DNA of 64,000 nt from Gordonia hydrophobica NBRC 16057 (GTDB lineage Bacteria; Actinomycetota; Actinomycetes; Mycobacteriales; Mycobacteriaceae), in NCBI RefSeq assembly GCF_001592365.1, contig NZ_BCWU01000001.1:124001-188000 (forward strand), written 5' to 3'. The notes under the pieces are model-generated. The model had not been told where the DNA came from and searched no databases. It saw nothing but the letters and a program-made list of their open reading frames with translations. Both the position numbers and the translations under genes were made by a program. Positions 17,361 to 26,557 of the stretch are shown piece by piece. How positions within the stretch are numbered: position 1 is the first letter of the stretch; each line of letters begins with the position of its first letter.

Positions 17361-17954
17361 TCATCCTGCGAAGTCCCGCTTCCCGTGGAGAAAGGGTGAT
17401 CCTGGCGCGGGGGCGTGAAAACTGGAGAACCCGCGAATTCCGGCTACGCCGTCGAGCATGAACCCGCCGCGGACCACGTCGTCGTGCGCCGCGGCAAGCA
17501 GGACTGTGGCATCGGCCAGTGCCGGATCGTCGAATGTGTGGACCTGCCAGGTACTTCCGGGCGTGAACGGATCGATCGACGTCTCGTGGATGAGATCGCC
17601 CAGCCAGGCGCGGTGGGTGCGTCCGTCGGCTCCGGCGTAATCGACGATGATTCTTCTGGCCGCATGCTCGTAGGGATGGTCGGCGTCTTGGATGCCGCGG
17701 ACCTCCCGCACCTGGGCGGTTCGTGGCGTCATGTCCAACGAGGGGAGTCGCGCGTGTTCGATCGCGTGAGTCCGGCCGAACAGGCAGGCGGCTGCGATCG
17801 CGACGATGCCTATCACCAGGAGGGCGCCGCGCGCAGCGCCATCGACCGGGAGCGAGAGGACCGCCCAGGCGAACAGCGCAGAGCCGACCGTGAACGCACC
17901 GATCCATGTTCCACCGTCGGTCCAGACCCAATTGCGTTTTGTACCTTGGCTCAT
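17361..17954 (-). CDS. Hypothetical membrane protein
   Basis: A 197-residue protein from ATG 17954. Two transmembrane helices lie close together near the N-terminus (about residues 16-36 and 43-62), after a short WVWTDGGTW lead. The rest is a soluble domain of about 130 residues, probably cytoplasmic, with a beta-rich REVRGIQDADHPYEHAARRIIVDYAG stretch. I recognise no family. It converges on the CoA-transferase operon; its own downstream neighbour is 35 bp away. Confidence 0.6.
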   Translation of the reverse strand: MSQGTKRNWVWTDGGTWIGAFTVGSALFAWAVLSLPVDGAARGALLVIGIVAIAAACLFGRTHAIEHARLPSLDMTPRTAQVREVRGIQDADHPYEHAARRIIVDYAGADGRTHRAWLGDLIHETSIDPFTPGSTWQVHTFDDPALADATVLLAAAHDDVVRGGFMLDGVAGIRGFSSFHAPAPGSPFLHGKRDFAG

Positions 17955-18103
17955 GGCGCAATCCTCACCTTGTGCGTCGGCGCGACAGCGAGAACGGTTC
18001 ATGAACCGCGTCGCGAGTCAGTCTCGCGGAATATACCCGAGCGTGTGACGCAGGAGCGCAGATTCGGTCGGCATGGGTGGTCTCGGCACCGCGTCGACCG
18101 GGG

Positions 18104-18652
18104 TCAGAACTGGCTTGCGGCCCCTGCGGCAGCCTGGGTCTGGGAGAACCCCTCGTAGACGAGTTGCTCGGCGAGTCCCTGCTGGGAGAACGCGGAGATG
18201 CTCATGTACTCGGCCGCTTTCTTCTTGGCCTGCTCGGTCCAATCGGTGCTGAGGTAGTCGACGCCGACGGTGGCATCGCCGGTGCTGAACCCTTCGTACT
18301 CCAACTGCTCGATCAGCCCACTTCGTGAGAATGCGGAGATCGCAAGATACTCGCGAGCTTTCGCGACTGCGTTGCGCTCCGACGCGGTGAGGCTTTGGCC
18401 GGTGGTCGCCGGAGTCGTTCGAGCGGCCGGGGTATTCGAGGTCGTTGTCGGCGGCTCGTCATCGATCGTCGAGGTGGCGGTCATCGTGGCCGACTCGGCT
18501 GTCGCGGTTGTCGTTTCGGTGACCGTCATGGTGACGGGTGTCGGTGCGCTTGCGGTCTCACTAGGAGTCTCGTCGGATCCACATCCAGTGAGGACACTTG
18601 CGCCGAGGACGCAAACGGCGCCGATGATTATGACAGTGCGCGATGGGTGCAC
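18104..18652 (-). CDS. Ltp-family lipoprotein with two Ltp repeats
   Basis: A 182-residue lipoprotein. The signal peptide ends at a lipobox LTGC with the lipidated Cys near residue 24. A Thr/Ser-rich linker (about 25-85) follows, then two copies of the Ltp repeat: NAVAKAREYLAISAFSRSGL...LEYEGFS and QAKKKAAEYMSISAFSQQGL...LVYEGFS. Ltp of Streptococcus thermophilus phage TP-J34 blocks superinfecting phage DNA entry with the same repeat. Chromosomal homologues are common in actinobacteria and their role is not known. It stands alone between a membrane protein gene and the two-component system. Confidence 0.87.
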   Translation of the reverse strand: MHPSRTVIIIGAVCVLGASVLTGCGSDETPSETASAPTPVTMTVTETTTATAESATMTATSTIDDEPPTTTSNTPAARTTPATTGQSLTASERNAVAKAREYLAISAFSRSGLIEQLEYEGFSTGDATVGVDYLSTDWTEQAKKKAAEYMSISAFSQQGLAEQLVYEGFSQTQAAAGAASQF

Positions 18653-18816
18653 GGACTCTCGCTTTCCGTCGGCGTCGCGAACGGGGTCTGTTCTCCGACG
18701 GACGGCCGAGCAGTTCGTGGTGTGGTGGATACTGCCGAATGTACGAGGAAATCAGGTGCGTTTCAGGTGGTTTGGACTGTTCTGCGCAGGGTTGGGCCGA
18801 TCAGTGGACACGGGGC

Positions 18817-19485
18817 TCAAGCCAGCCGATACTCCTGGCGCGGGCGACCGGTGCCGCCGTACTGCAGGGTCATCCGCAGTTTGCCTGCCGTGGTCAGATG
18901 CGCCAGATGGCGTCGAGCCGTGGGCGCTGCGACACCCACCTGCTCGGCGACCTCGTCGGCGAACAGCACCACGTCCGGATCGGTGAACAACTCGAGGATC
19001 CGGGTGGCCGTCGGCGACGACGCATCGCCGCGATCGCGGCCGCCTTGCGCGAAGCGCATCGCGCCCAACGCCTCGTCGACCCGCTGCTGGTCCACATCGG
19101 GCTCGGCGAGGAGTCTGCGATAGTGCGCGTAGCCGGCGAGTCGGCGGGCGAGTTCGGTGTCGTCGAACGGTTTGATCAAGTAGGTCAACGCGCCCGAGCG
19201 CATCGCGCGACGGATCGCGTCGCCGCCGGATTCGGCGCCGACGACGAAGCTGTCACAGCCGAGCTCGGACACCAGATCGATTCCGGATCCGTCGGGCAGA
19301 TACACGTCGAGCAGGGCGAGGTCGACAGCGCCGTCGGCGGCGGCTTCGCGGGCGGCCGCACAGCTGCCGACCTGCGCTTCGACGCGGAACCCGCGCAAGG
19401 CCGTGACGATCGAGGCGTGCAGTTGCGCCACGCGGAAGTCGTCGTCGACGATCAAGACTCGGATCTCGTCCATCGCCTCACTCAC
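18817..19485 (-). CDS. Response regulator, CitB/DcuR type
   Basis: A 222-residue response regulator. The receiver domain carries acidic residues VDDD at 13-16, the phosphoacceptor Asp60 in LALLDVYLPDG and a Lys in YLIKPFDD. The C-terminal part is a helix-turn-helix (LFADEVAEQVGVAAPTARRHLAHL) of the CitB/DcuR kind. The GTG at 19485 overlaps the kinase stop by 8 bp; ATG 19473 is an alternative. It is the last gene of the citMHS-kinase-regulator operon and should activate the carrier gene in response to an external carboxylate. Confidence 0.92.
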   Translation of the reverse strand: MSEAMDEIRVLIVDDDFRVAQLHASIVTALRGFRVEAQVGSCAAAREAAADGAVDLALLDVYLPDGSGIDLVSELGCDSFVVGAESGGDAIRRAMRSGALTYLIKPFDDTELARRLAGYAHYRRLLAEPDVDQQRVDEALGAMRFAQGGRDRGDASSPTATRILELFTDPDVVLFADEVAEQVGVAAPTARRHLAHLTTAGKLRMTLQYGGTGRPRQEYRLA

Positions 19486-21151
19486 TGCCTTCCCGCTCCT
19501 TCACAGTCTGCCGCATCTCGGCGACGAAGACGGCCCCGCCCAGGTCCGACGACGCGCCGCCGGGATGGGCGACGCGCACGTCGCCGCCACCTCGACGACA
19601 CAGCTGCCGGGCGAGCGTCAGTCCCATGCCGCGACCGCCCGGGACCGCCGCACCGTCCTTCGACGTCATCCCGTCGAGGAAGACGTCATCGGGGCGCTCG
19701 AAGACGATGCCCGCGCCGGAATCGGCGACCGTCACCCACAGAGTCTCACCGTCGACGACGAGTTCGACGTCGACCCGACCGTCCGGTGCACTCGCATCCG
19801 GCGCCGCAGCGTCGAGCGCGTTGTCGAGCAGATTGCCGACCACGGTGGTGACGGCCACCGGATCGGTGAGCGAGCCGTCGACCCAGGTCTGCGGACCGAG
19901 CGTGAGCTGGACGCGTCGTTCCCGGGCCAACGTGGCCTTCGCATCGAGAAACGCTTCCAGGTGCGGCTCATGCACATTGCTCAATCCGACCAGACTCCCG
20001 CGCCCGCGAAGGCCTGCGATCTCCGTCAGGTAATCGACCGCCTCGTCGACGTGGTTCCGGCGCAACAGCCCGGCGAGGACGTGGAAGCGGTTCGCGGTCT
20101 CGTGCCGCTGTGCTCGTAAGGCCTCGCTCATCGCACGGACGGAACCGAGCTCCTGAGTCAGAGCTTCGACGTCGGTGCGGTCGATGGCCGACAGCAGCAT
20201 GCCCAGATCGCGGCCGTCGGCCTCGATCCGGCGCGACGACGCCAGCACGATGCGATCGCCGACGGTCGCCGAGACCAGGGAGTGCTCCTCGTCGTCGAGG
20301 AGTCGGCGCAGGCGTTCGGGGAGACCCAACTCGTCGGCGCGGGCACCCAGCGGGGCGTCCACACCGAGGAGCAGACGCGCTCGATCGTTGATCGTCTTCA
20401 GACGACCGTGCCGGTCGACGGCAAGGACCCCGTCAGCCAGCGCGTGCAGGACCGCGCGCTGCTGACCGACCAGATCGACGAGCTCGTCGGGCTGCAGTCC
20501 CAGCGTCAGACGCCGCCACCGTCGCGCGAGGAGCGCGGAGCCGAGCACACCGACGGCGAGCGCGACGCCGGCCAATCCGAGCACGATCCGGATGTCGCGT
20601 CGCGTGGCGGCCCGCACCCGTTCGGTGGAGATGCCGGTGCTGACGAAGCCGATCACGGTCCCGTCGACGTCGCGGACCGCGGCCTTGCCGCGGACCGACT
20701 GGCCGAGCGTGCCCCGATCGGTGTCGAGGACGTCCTCGCCGTGCAGCACATCGGTGGCGTCGGTCGACACATGTTCTCCGAGCCGTTCCAGATCGGGGTG
20801 GGCGACGCGGATGCCGTCCCGGTTGGCGATGACCACGAACAGCACTCCGGTGCTCTGTGCCACCGCCACGGCCTCGCGCTGGAGGGTGCCCGAGCGCAGG
20901 GCGGCGGCGTCGAGATGGGGGCCCTGCAAGCCCGCCAGGAGCACCCGGACGTCGGGATCGTCGGCCACGGTCTGCGAGATCGCCAGTGCCCGCTTCGCGT
21001 ACTCGTCACGCAGGCTGTCGTCGACGGTGCTGATGTGCCATCCGAATCCGACGCCGAGACTGACAGTCAGGACGACGATCTGAAGGATCAGCACCCGTGA
21101 TCCCAACGACAAGCGCCCGGTCCGTCGGACCGGGCGCAAGGCGGTGAACAT
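19478..21151 (-). CDS. Sensor histidine kinase, CitA/DcuS type
   Basis: A 557-residue membrane kinase. Two transmembrane helices (about residues 20-38 and 185-207) flank an extracytoplasmic sCache/PDC sensor domain, as in CitA and DcuS. Then comes a cytoplasmic PAS domain (LADGVLAVDRHGRLKTIN), the SpoOB-type His box RAQRHETANRFHVLAGLL, and the ATPase N and G boxes (NLLDNALDA, VADSGAGI, GGRGMGLTL). ATG 21151 avoids the 35-bp overlap that the upstream ATG 21217 would give with the carrier gene. It probably senses citrate or a related carboxylate outside the cell. Confidence 0.92.
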   Translation of the reverse strand: MFTALRPVRRTGRLSLGSRVLILQIVVLTVSLGVGFGWHISTVDDSLRDEYAKRALAISQTVADDPDVRVLLAGLQGPHLDAAALRSGTLQREAVAVAQSTGVLFVVIANRDGIRVAHPDLERLGEHVSTDATDVLHGEDVLDTDRGTLGQSVRGKAAVRDVDGTVIGFVSTGISTERVRAATRRDIRIVLGLAGVALAVGVLGSALLARRWRRLTLGLQPDELVDLVGQQRAVLHALADGVLAVDRHGRLKTINDRARLLLGVDAPLGARADELGLPERLRRLLDDEEHSLVSATVGDRIVLASSRRIEADGRDLGMLLSAIDRTDVEALTQELGSVRAMSEALRAQRHETANRFHVLAGLLRRNHVDEAVDYLTEIAGLRGRGSLVGLSNVHEPHLEAFLDAKATLARERRVQLTLGPQTWVDGSLTDPVAVTTVVGNLLDNALDAAAPDASAPDGRVDVELVVDGETLWVTVADSGAGIVFERPDDVFLDGMTSKDGAAVPGGRGMGLTLARQLCRRGGGDVRVAHPGGASSDLGGAVFVAEMRQTVKEREGSE

Positions 21152-21182
21152 GGATGTCAGCGTAGGTGGTTGGTGCAGGCGA

Positions 21183-22595
21183 TCAGAACGGAATCGCGCC
21201 GATGAGTGCTCCGACACCGAGCATCGTCACCGAGACCACGGCGGCCCGCCACAGCACCTTCTTGTGGTGATCGGCCAGCGGCACGGCCGCCAGCGCGACC
21301 AGGAGCAGGATCGCCGGAACCAGCGGACTCTGCATGTGCACCGGCTGACCGGTGATCGAGGCGCGGGCGATCTCCGACGGATCGATGCCGTACTTGGACG
21401 CGGTCTCCGACAGGACCGGCAGCACGCCGAAGTAGAAGGCGTCGTTGCTCATCAGGAAGGTCAACGGAATCGACAGCAGACCGGTGACGATCGCCAGGTG
21501 CGGACCCATCCAGTCCGGGATGGCGCCGGTCAGCCAGTGTGCGAGCGCATCGACCATGCCGGTGCCGGTGAAGACTCCGGTCAGCACCGCGGCGGCGAGC
21601 ACCATGGCGACCACCGAGACGATCGACGACGAGTGCCGGGTGATCGCTGCCTGCTGCTCCTTCACGTGCGGGAAGTTGATCACCAAGGCCAGACCCGCAG
21701 CGATCATGAACAGGACCGGGATGGCGACGACGTTGGCGCCGAGGACGGCGAGCAGCGCGACGGTCAGTGCAGCGTTGACCCAGAGCAGGCGAGGGCGGAG
21801 CGTCGCGCGGTTCGGATCGAGCACACCCGAGAAGGCTTCGCCCTCGAGCGCGTCGTCGGAGCCGCCGCCGGTGGAGCCGCCGTGCGACGGACGGTCGTTG
21901 CCGGACTCGTTGTTCGACGACCCGCCGCCGGAGGAGTAGCGGGCGCCTGCGCCGACCAGAATGGACTCACGGACCTCAATGCGGCCGATCCGGCGTCGTT
22001 CCAGCACGCCCAGGTGGTAGGAGAAGGCCAGCACCACCAGCATGCCCGCGATCAGCGACGGCACCATCGGCACGAACACGTCGGCGGCATCGACGTTCAG
22101 CGCGGCGGCGGCACGGGCGGTGGGACCGCCCCATGGGAGGATGTTCATCGTGCCGTTGGCCAGGCCCGCGGTCACCGTCAACACGACGGGGCTGACGCCG
22201 AGTTTCAGATAGAGGGGGAGCAGCGCGGAGGTGACGATGATGAAGGTCGTCGAACCGTCGCCGTCGAGCGAGACCACGGAGGCCAGGACCGCGGTGCCGA
22301 CGACGAGCCGAGCGGGGTCGTTGCGGACCAGTCGGACCACGCGGTGAACGATCGGATCGAACAAGCCGACGTCGATCATGATCCCGAAGAACACGATCGC
22401 GAAGAACAGCATCGCGGCCGTGGGCGCGAGTTCCTTGATGCCGTCGGTGATCATGTCGCTCAGCCCCAGTCCGGCGCCGGCGAACAAGCCGAACGCCGTC
22501 GGAACCAAGATGAGCGCGACAACCGGAGTCGCACGCTTGGTCATGATCAGGTACATGAACGTGGCCACCATCCCCAGGCCGAGGGCTACCAGCAT
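21183..22595 (-). CDS. CitMHS family metal-citrate/H+ symporter
   Basis: A 470-residue secondary carrier with about 11-12 hydrophobic helices. Family landmarks are the N-terminal ALGLGMVATFMYLIMTKR, GLFDPIVHRVVRLVRNDPARL, VVSLDGDGSTTFII and the late MSNDAFYFGVLPVLSE. CitMHS carriers import citrate complexed with Mg or Ca. A Gly/Ser/Asn-rich cytoplasmic loop of about 40 residues (near 225-265) is unusually long. It is first in an operon with its two-component system, a classical inducible arrangement. Confidence 0.93.
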   Translation of the reverse strand: MLVALGLGMVATFMYLIMTKRATPVVALILVPTAFGLFAGAGLGLSDMITDGIKELAPTAAMLFFAIVFFGIMIDVGLFDPIVHRVVRLVRNDPARLVVGTAVLASVVSLDGDGSTTFIIVTSALLPLYLKLGVSPVVLTVTAGLANGTMNILPWGGPTARAAAALNVDAADVFVPMVPSLIAGMLVVLAFSYHLGVLERRRIGRIEVRESILVGAGARYSSGGGSSNNESGNDRPSHGGSTGGGSDDALEGEAFSGVLDPNRATLRPRLLWVNAALTVALLAVLGANVVAIPVLFMIAAGLALVINFPHVKEQQAAITRHSSSIVSVVAMVLAAAVLTGVFTGTGMVDALAHWLTGAIPDWMGPHLAIVTGLLSIPLTFLMSNDAFYFGVLPVLSETASKYGIDPSEIARASITGQPVHMQSPLVPAILLLVALAAVPLADHHKKVLWRAAVVSVTMLGVGALIGAIPF

Positions 22596-22641
22596 CGTCG
22601 TCTCGATTCTCGTGTCTGTTCCGCATCAGGTGATGTGGACT

Positions 22642-22658
22642 TCAGAATCAGTTTCTGA
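22642..22658. promoter_or_regulatory. Inverted repeat upstream of citMHS
   Basis: A perfect dyad TCAGAA-TCAGT-TTCTGA, 47-63 bp upstream of the carrier start, in the divergent region shared with the glutaminase gene. It is a candidate site for the CitB-type response regulator. Confidence 0.5.
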
Positions 22659-22761
22659 GTAATCGTCGTCACAGTCACTCTTGTGCTCGTAAGTCGCGTT
22701 CTGATCGTTTTGCTCACCGAGCGGCGGGCAGCGCGAACAGGTACCACGTACGCTGCGCGAT

Positions 22762-24036
22762 GTGCGCTCTCCAATTCCTGATTACCTTGCCGAAGCCCTG
22801 AGCTCGGTCGAAGCCGACCAGTCCGGGGCCACGGCCGACTACATTCCCGAGTTGGCGAGCGCCGACCCGAACCGGCTCGCGGCCGCGCTCTGCACCGAGG
22901 ACGGGCGGCTGTACTCGCAGGGCGACGTCGACGCGGCGTTCAGCATCCAGTCGATCTCGAAGCCCTTCGTGTACGCGCTCGCGTTGGCAGATCGCGGCTT
23001 CGACGAGGTGCTCGCGAAAGTGAGTGTGGAACCGAGCGGGGACGCCTTCAACGACCTTTCGCTGGAGCCGGAGACCGGTCGGCCGCTCAACCCGATGATC
23101 AATGCCGGTGCGATCACCACGCATACGCTCGCCGGTCCACGCGGGGCCACACCGCAGGAGCGCGGCGACCGGATCATCGACGGGCTCAGCGCCTTCGCCG
23201 GCCGTCGTTTGGAGGTCGACGACGCGGTCTTCTCCTCGGAGATCTCGACGGCCTACCGCAATCGAGCACTCGCGAATCTGTTGCGCGCCAACGACATCAT
23301 CGAGGAGGACCCGCTGGTTGCGGTCAGCGGCTACACGCGTCAGTGCTCGCTGCTGGTCACGGTGGAGGACCTCGCGCTGATGGCGGCGACGCTCGCGAAC
23401 CGGGGCGTCAACCCGCGGACCGGACGGCCGGTCGTCCCTGCGGCCGTGGTGCGTCAGACGCTGAGCGTGATGGCCACCTGCGGGATGTACGACGGTGCCG
23501 GCGACTGGATGACGCGGGTCGGCATCCCCGCGAAGAGTGGAGTCGCCGGTGGGCTCATCGGCGCCCTTCCCGGGCAGGCCGGGATCGCGACGTTCTCGCC
23601 ACGACTGGACGTCCGCGGCAACAGCGTCCGAGGCGTTGCGCTGTTCGAACGGTTCACCTCGGACATGGGCATGCATTTGATGGAGGTGCCGCCGCCCGGA
23701 CCGTCGGTGGTGCGCAGTCGTCGGGTCTTCGGTCATGGCCGGTTGGCGGTGGAGGTGGTCTCGCTCCAGGGCTCCATCCGGTTCGCCGGGGCCGAACGCG
23801 TGCTCCGTGACCTCGAAGAGACGCCGCCGACGCAGAAGCGGTTCGCGATCAGCCTGATCCGGGTCGGCTCGATCGGCGACGTCGCCCGACGCATGCTGCT
23901 GGAGGCGATTGCGCGCCTCACGCTCGACGGTCACGACCTCTATCTGATCGACCCCGACGGCGTGCTTCCCGACCCGGATCCCGGTGATGGCGGGCGGGTC
24001 ACTGTGGTCGGGCGACGCGAGGACATAGTCGGCTGA
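22762..24036 (+). CDS. glsA: Glutaminase with C-terminal STAS domain
   Basis: Hydrolyses glutamine to glutamate and ammonia. Residues 1-305 form the serine-dependent, beta-lactamase-fold glutaminase. Motifs are QSISKPF (Ser-x-x-Lys), NPMINAGAI, YRNRALANLL, CGMYDGAGDW and IPAKSGVAGG. The remaining roughly 110 residues form a STAS-like domain (VSLQGSIRFAGAERVLRDLEE, then LDGHDLYLID), a known fusion in longer bacterial glutaminases that may sense small molecules or place the enzyme. Start is GTG 22762; the gene diverges from the citrate carrier. Confidence 0.9.
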   Translation: MRSPIPDYLAEALSSVEADQSGATADYIPELASADPNRLAAALCTEDGRLYSQGDVDAAFSIQSISKPFVYALALADRGFDEVLAKVSVEPSGDAFNDLSLEPETGRPLNPMINAGAITTHTLAGPRGATPQERGDRIIDGLSAFAGRRLEVDDAVFSSEISTAYRNRALANLLRANDIIEEDPLVAVSGYTRQCSLLVTVEDLALMAATLANRGVNPRTGRPVVPAAVVRQTLSVMATCGMYDGAGDWMTRVGIPAKSGVAGGLIGALPGQAGIATFSPRLDVRGNSVRGVALFERFTSDMGMHLMEVPPPGPSVVRSRRVFGHGRLAVEVVSLQGSIRFAGAERVLRDLEETPPTQKRFAISLIRVGSIGDVARRMLLEAIARLTLDGHDLYLIDPDGVLPDPDPGDGGRVTVVGRREDIVG

Positions 24037-24186
24037 TCCCACCGGTCCGCCGGTCTTCGACAGATGCCGAAACCCGTTGCGGCGCAGTGCTGCCGGGTGT
24101 GTCGATTATCACTCGACGGGTACTTCGACGTGGATATCGAGACTGCCTGCACTGATAGGTGAACCCAATTGTTGAAGTAAGACACA

Positions 24187-24207
24187 TTGATTGGACCGAT
24201 CAATCAA
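24187..24207. promoter_or_regulatory. OxyR-like binding site at the ahpC promoter
   Basis: A perfect inverted repeat TTGATTG-N7-CAATCAA containing the LysR-type T-N11-A core. It overlaps the probable -35 element of ahpC, the position expected for OxyR activation. No oxyR gene is in the window. Confidence 0.6.
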
Positions 24208-24220
24208 TCCGACCTACTGT
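24191..24220 (+). promoter_or_regulatory. Probable ahpC promoter
   Basis: TTGGAC (24191-24196), an 18-bp spacer, then TACTGT (24215-24220), about 40 bp ahead of the ahpC ATG. The weak -10 fits an activator-dependent promoter. Confidence 0.5.
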
Positions 24221-24260
24221 CAGGTTGTCTCAATCGATACCCCGACGAAAGAGGAAGTAC

Positions 24261-24824
24261 ATGTCGCTCATCAACAAGCAGATCAAGCCCTTCAAGGCCG
24301 AGGCCTTCAAGGACGGCAACTTCGTCACCGTCTCGGACGAGGACATCAAGGGCAAGTGGGCAGTGTTCTACTTCTACCCGGCCGACTTCACCTTCGTCTG
24401 CCCGACTGAGCTCGGCGACCTCGCCGACCACTACGACGAGCTGCAGCGCCTGGGCGTCGAGGTCTTCTCGGTCTCGACCGACACGCACTTCACGCACAAG
24501 GCATGGCACGGCTCGTCGGACACCATCAACAAGATCAAGTACGCCATGATCGGTGACCCGACCCTGCAGATCAGCACCGACTTCGAGGTTCTCCGCGAGA
24601 ACCAGGGCCTGGCCGACCGCGGCACCTTCCTGGTGGACCCGGACGGCGTCGTTCAGTTCACCGAGGTCACCGCAGAGGGCATCGGCCGCAACGCTTCTGA
24701 GCTCGTGCGCAAGGTCAAGGCCGCGCAGTACGTGCGCTCGCACCCGGGCGAGGTCTGCCCGGCCAAGTGGGAAGAGGGCGAAGACACCCTCGCGCCGTCG
24801 CTGGAGCTCGTCGGCAAGATCTGA
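24261..24824 (+). CDS. ahpC: Alkyl hydroperoxide reductase subunit C (peroxiredoxin)
   Basis: A 187-residue typical 2-Cys peroxiredoxin, the exact length of enterobacterial AhpC. The peroxidatic Cys47 is in FVCPTEL and the resolving Cys166 is in GEVCPAKW. It reduces hydrogen peroxide, organic peroxides and peroxynitrite. ATG 24261 is preceded by GAGGAAG; the open frame upstream is promoter DNA. It is followed by ahpF in one operon. This is the AhpF-dependent type, unlike the AhpD-linked AhpC of Mycobacterium tuberculosis. Confidence 0.97.
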   Translation: MSLINKQIKPFKAEAFKDGNFVTVSDEDIKGKWAVFYFYPADFTFVCPTELGDLADHYDELQRLGVEVFSVSTDTHFTHKAWHGSSDTINKIKYAMIGDPTLQISTDFEVLRENQGLADRGTFLVDPDGVVQFTEVTAEGIGRNASELVRKVKAAQYVRSHPGEVCPAKWEEGEDTLAPSLELVGKI

Positions 24825-24912
24825 CGCTCGCGCGCGGGCGGTGGTGCGGGACGTCCCGCACCACCGCTTCGCTGCCGCCCGCATCGACAACTTCTGGAAG
24901 GAACGGAAAACC

Positions 24913-26496
24913 ATGCTCGACACCGCGCTCGCAAACCAATTGAAGTCCCTGCTCGAGAACGTCACGCAGCCGATCGAGCTGGTCTCCACCCTCGACGACG
25001 GCGCCAAGTCCGTTGAACTCGGCGACCTGCTCGACGAGATCGCGGGCATGTCCGCGCTGATCACCCACGACCGCAGCGGCGCCGACGCGCGCACGCCGTC
25101 GTTCGAGATCCGCCGCACCGGCACCGACATCCGCGTGCAGTTCGCAGGCATCCCGCTGGGTCACGAGTTCTCCTCGCTGGTCCTGGCGTTGCTGCAGGTC
25201 GGCGGACACCCGTCGAAGGAGGCCGCAGACCTGCTTCAGCAGGTGCGCGACCTCGACGGCGACTTCCACTTCGAGACGTACTTCTCGCTGTCGTGCCAGA
25301 ACTGCCCCGACGTGGTGCAGGCGCTGAACCTGATGGCAGTCCTGAACCCGCGGATCTCGCACACCGCCATCGACGGTTCGCTGTTCCAGGACGAGGTGGA
25401 CGCCCGCCAGGTGATGGCGGTGCCGACCGTGTACGTCAACGGTGAGCTCTTCGACTCCGGTCGCATGAGCCTCGAGCAGATCGTCGGCAAGATCGACACC
25501 GGCGCCGCCGATCGTGCCGCAGCGACCATCGATGAGAAGGACCCCTTCGACGTCCTCGTCGTCGGCGGCGGCCCGGCCGGTGCGACGGCCGCGATCTACG
25601 CGGCCCGCAAGGGAATCCGGACCGGCGTCGTGGCGGAGCGGTTCGGTGGGCAGGTGCTCGACACCATGGCCATCGAGAACTTCACCTCCGTGAGCCACAC
25701 CGAGGGGCCCAAGTTCGCCGCTCAGCTCGAGTCGCATGTCCGCGACTACGAGGTCGACATCATGAACGTGCAGAACGCCTCGCGCCTGTCGATCGACGCC
25801 GAGACCGGCCTCGTCGACGTTGCCCTCGCGAGCGGCGCGACGCTGCAGTCGCGGACGGTCGTCCTGTCCACCGGCGCACGGTGGCGTGCGATGGACGTGC
25901 CCGGCGAGGCCGAGTATCGGAACAAGGGCGTCACGTATTGCCCGCACTGCGACGGCCCGCTCTTCAAGGGCAAGCGTGTCGCAGTGATCGGCGGTGGCAA
26001 CTCCGGCGTCGAAGCCGCGATCGACCTCGCGGGTGTGGTCTCGCACGTCACCCTCATCGAGTTCGATTCGAAGCTGCGCGCCGACGACGTCCTTCAGCGC
26101 AAGCTTCGCAGCCTGCCCAATGTCGACATTCTCGTCGACGCCATGACCACCGAGGTCCGCGGCGACGGCGGCAAGGTGACCGGGCTGGTGTACAAGGATC
26201 GGACCGACGGCGACGAGCATGAGCTCGCACTGGAAGGCGTCTTCGTCCAGATCGGTCTGCTGCCGAACACCGAATGGCTCGAGGGTGCGGTGGAGCTGAG
26301 CGCCCGCGGCGAGATCGTCGTCGACGATCACGGCCGCACCTCGATGCCGGGCGTCTTCGCGGCCGGCGATTGCACGACGACCCCGTTCAAGCAGATCATC
26401 GTGTCTGCCGGTGCCGGTGCGACCGCTGCGCTGAGCGCGTTCGACCACCTCATCCGCACCGATGTTCCCGCGGTCGAGGTCGGCGCGTCGGCCTGA
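24913..26496 (+). CDS. ahpF: Alkyl hydroperoxide reductase subunit F
   Basis: A 527-residue flavoprotein that passes electrons from NAD(P)H to AhpC. The N-terminal tandem thioredoxin-fold domain carries CQNC at residues 128-131. The thioredoxin-reductase-like part carries the FAD motif [12 protein letters not shown] (216-227), the redox centre CPHC (343-346), the NAD(P) motif [12 protein letters not shown] and a C-terminal FAD motif [12 protein letters not shown] 24913 follows GGAAGGAACGG. The gene lies 88 bp after ahpC and ends at a strong terminator. Confidence 0.97.
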   Translation: MLDTALANQLKSLLENVTQPIELVSTLDDGAKSVELGDLLDEIAGMSALITHDRSGADARTPSFEIRRTGTDIRVQFAGIPLGHEFSSLVLALLQVGGHPSKEAADLLQQVRDLDGDFHFETYFSLSCQNCPDVVQALNLMAVLNPRISHTAIDGSLFQDEVDARQVMAVPTVYVNGELFDSGRMSLEQIVGKIDTGAADRAAATIDEKDPFDVLVVGGGPAGATAAIYAARKGIRTGVVAERFGGQVLDTMAIENFTSVSHTEGPKFAAQLESHVRDYEVDIMNVQNASRLSIDAETGLVDVALASGATLQSRTVVLSTGARWRAMDVPGEAEYRNKGVTYCPHCDGPLFKGKRVAVIGGGNSGVEAAIDLAGVVSHVTLIEFDSKLRADDVLQRKLRSLPNVDILVDAMTTEVRGDGGKVTGLVYKDRTDGDEHELALEGVFVQIGLLPNTEWLEGAVELSARGEIVVDDHGRTSMPGVFAAGDCTTTPFKQIIVSAGAGATAALSAFDHLIRTDVPAVEVGASA

Positions 26497-26515
26497 CGTC
26501 CTCGCTGAACGCAAC

Positions 26516-26547
26516 AGAGCCCTCCGACTTTCGAGTCGGAGGGCTCT
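26516..26547 (+). terminator. Rho-independent terminator after ahpF
   Basis: A perfect 14-bp stem (AGAGCCCTCCGACT with its complement) closed by a TTCG tetraloop and followed by TT. It lies between the convergent ahpF and regulator genes and can act in both directions. Confidence 0.93.
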
Positions 26548-26557
26548 TTGCGTGGTG

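Noticed and set aside
18817-22595. Dicarboxylate (DcuS/DcuR) rather than citrate system
   Set aside because: The carrier is clearly CitMHS, so citrate is more likely, though the sensor itself cannot tell them apart.
21144-22658. 504-codon open frame opposite the citrate carrier
   Set aside because: Gln/Arg/His-rich artefact of a membrane-protein gene read backward.
24715-26514. 599-codon open frame opposite ahpF
   Set aside because: Mirror of ahpF codon bias; no motif or ribosome site.
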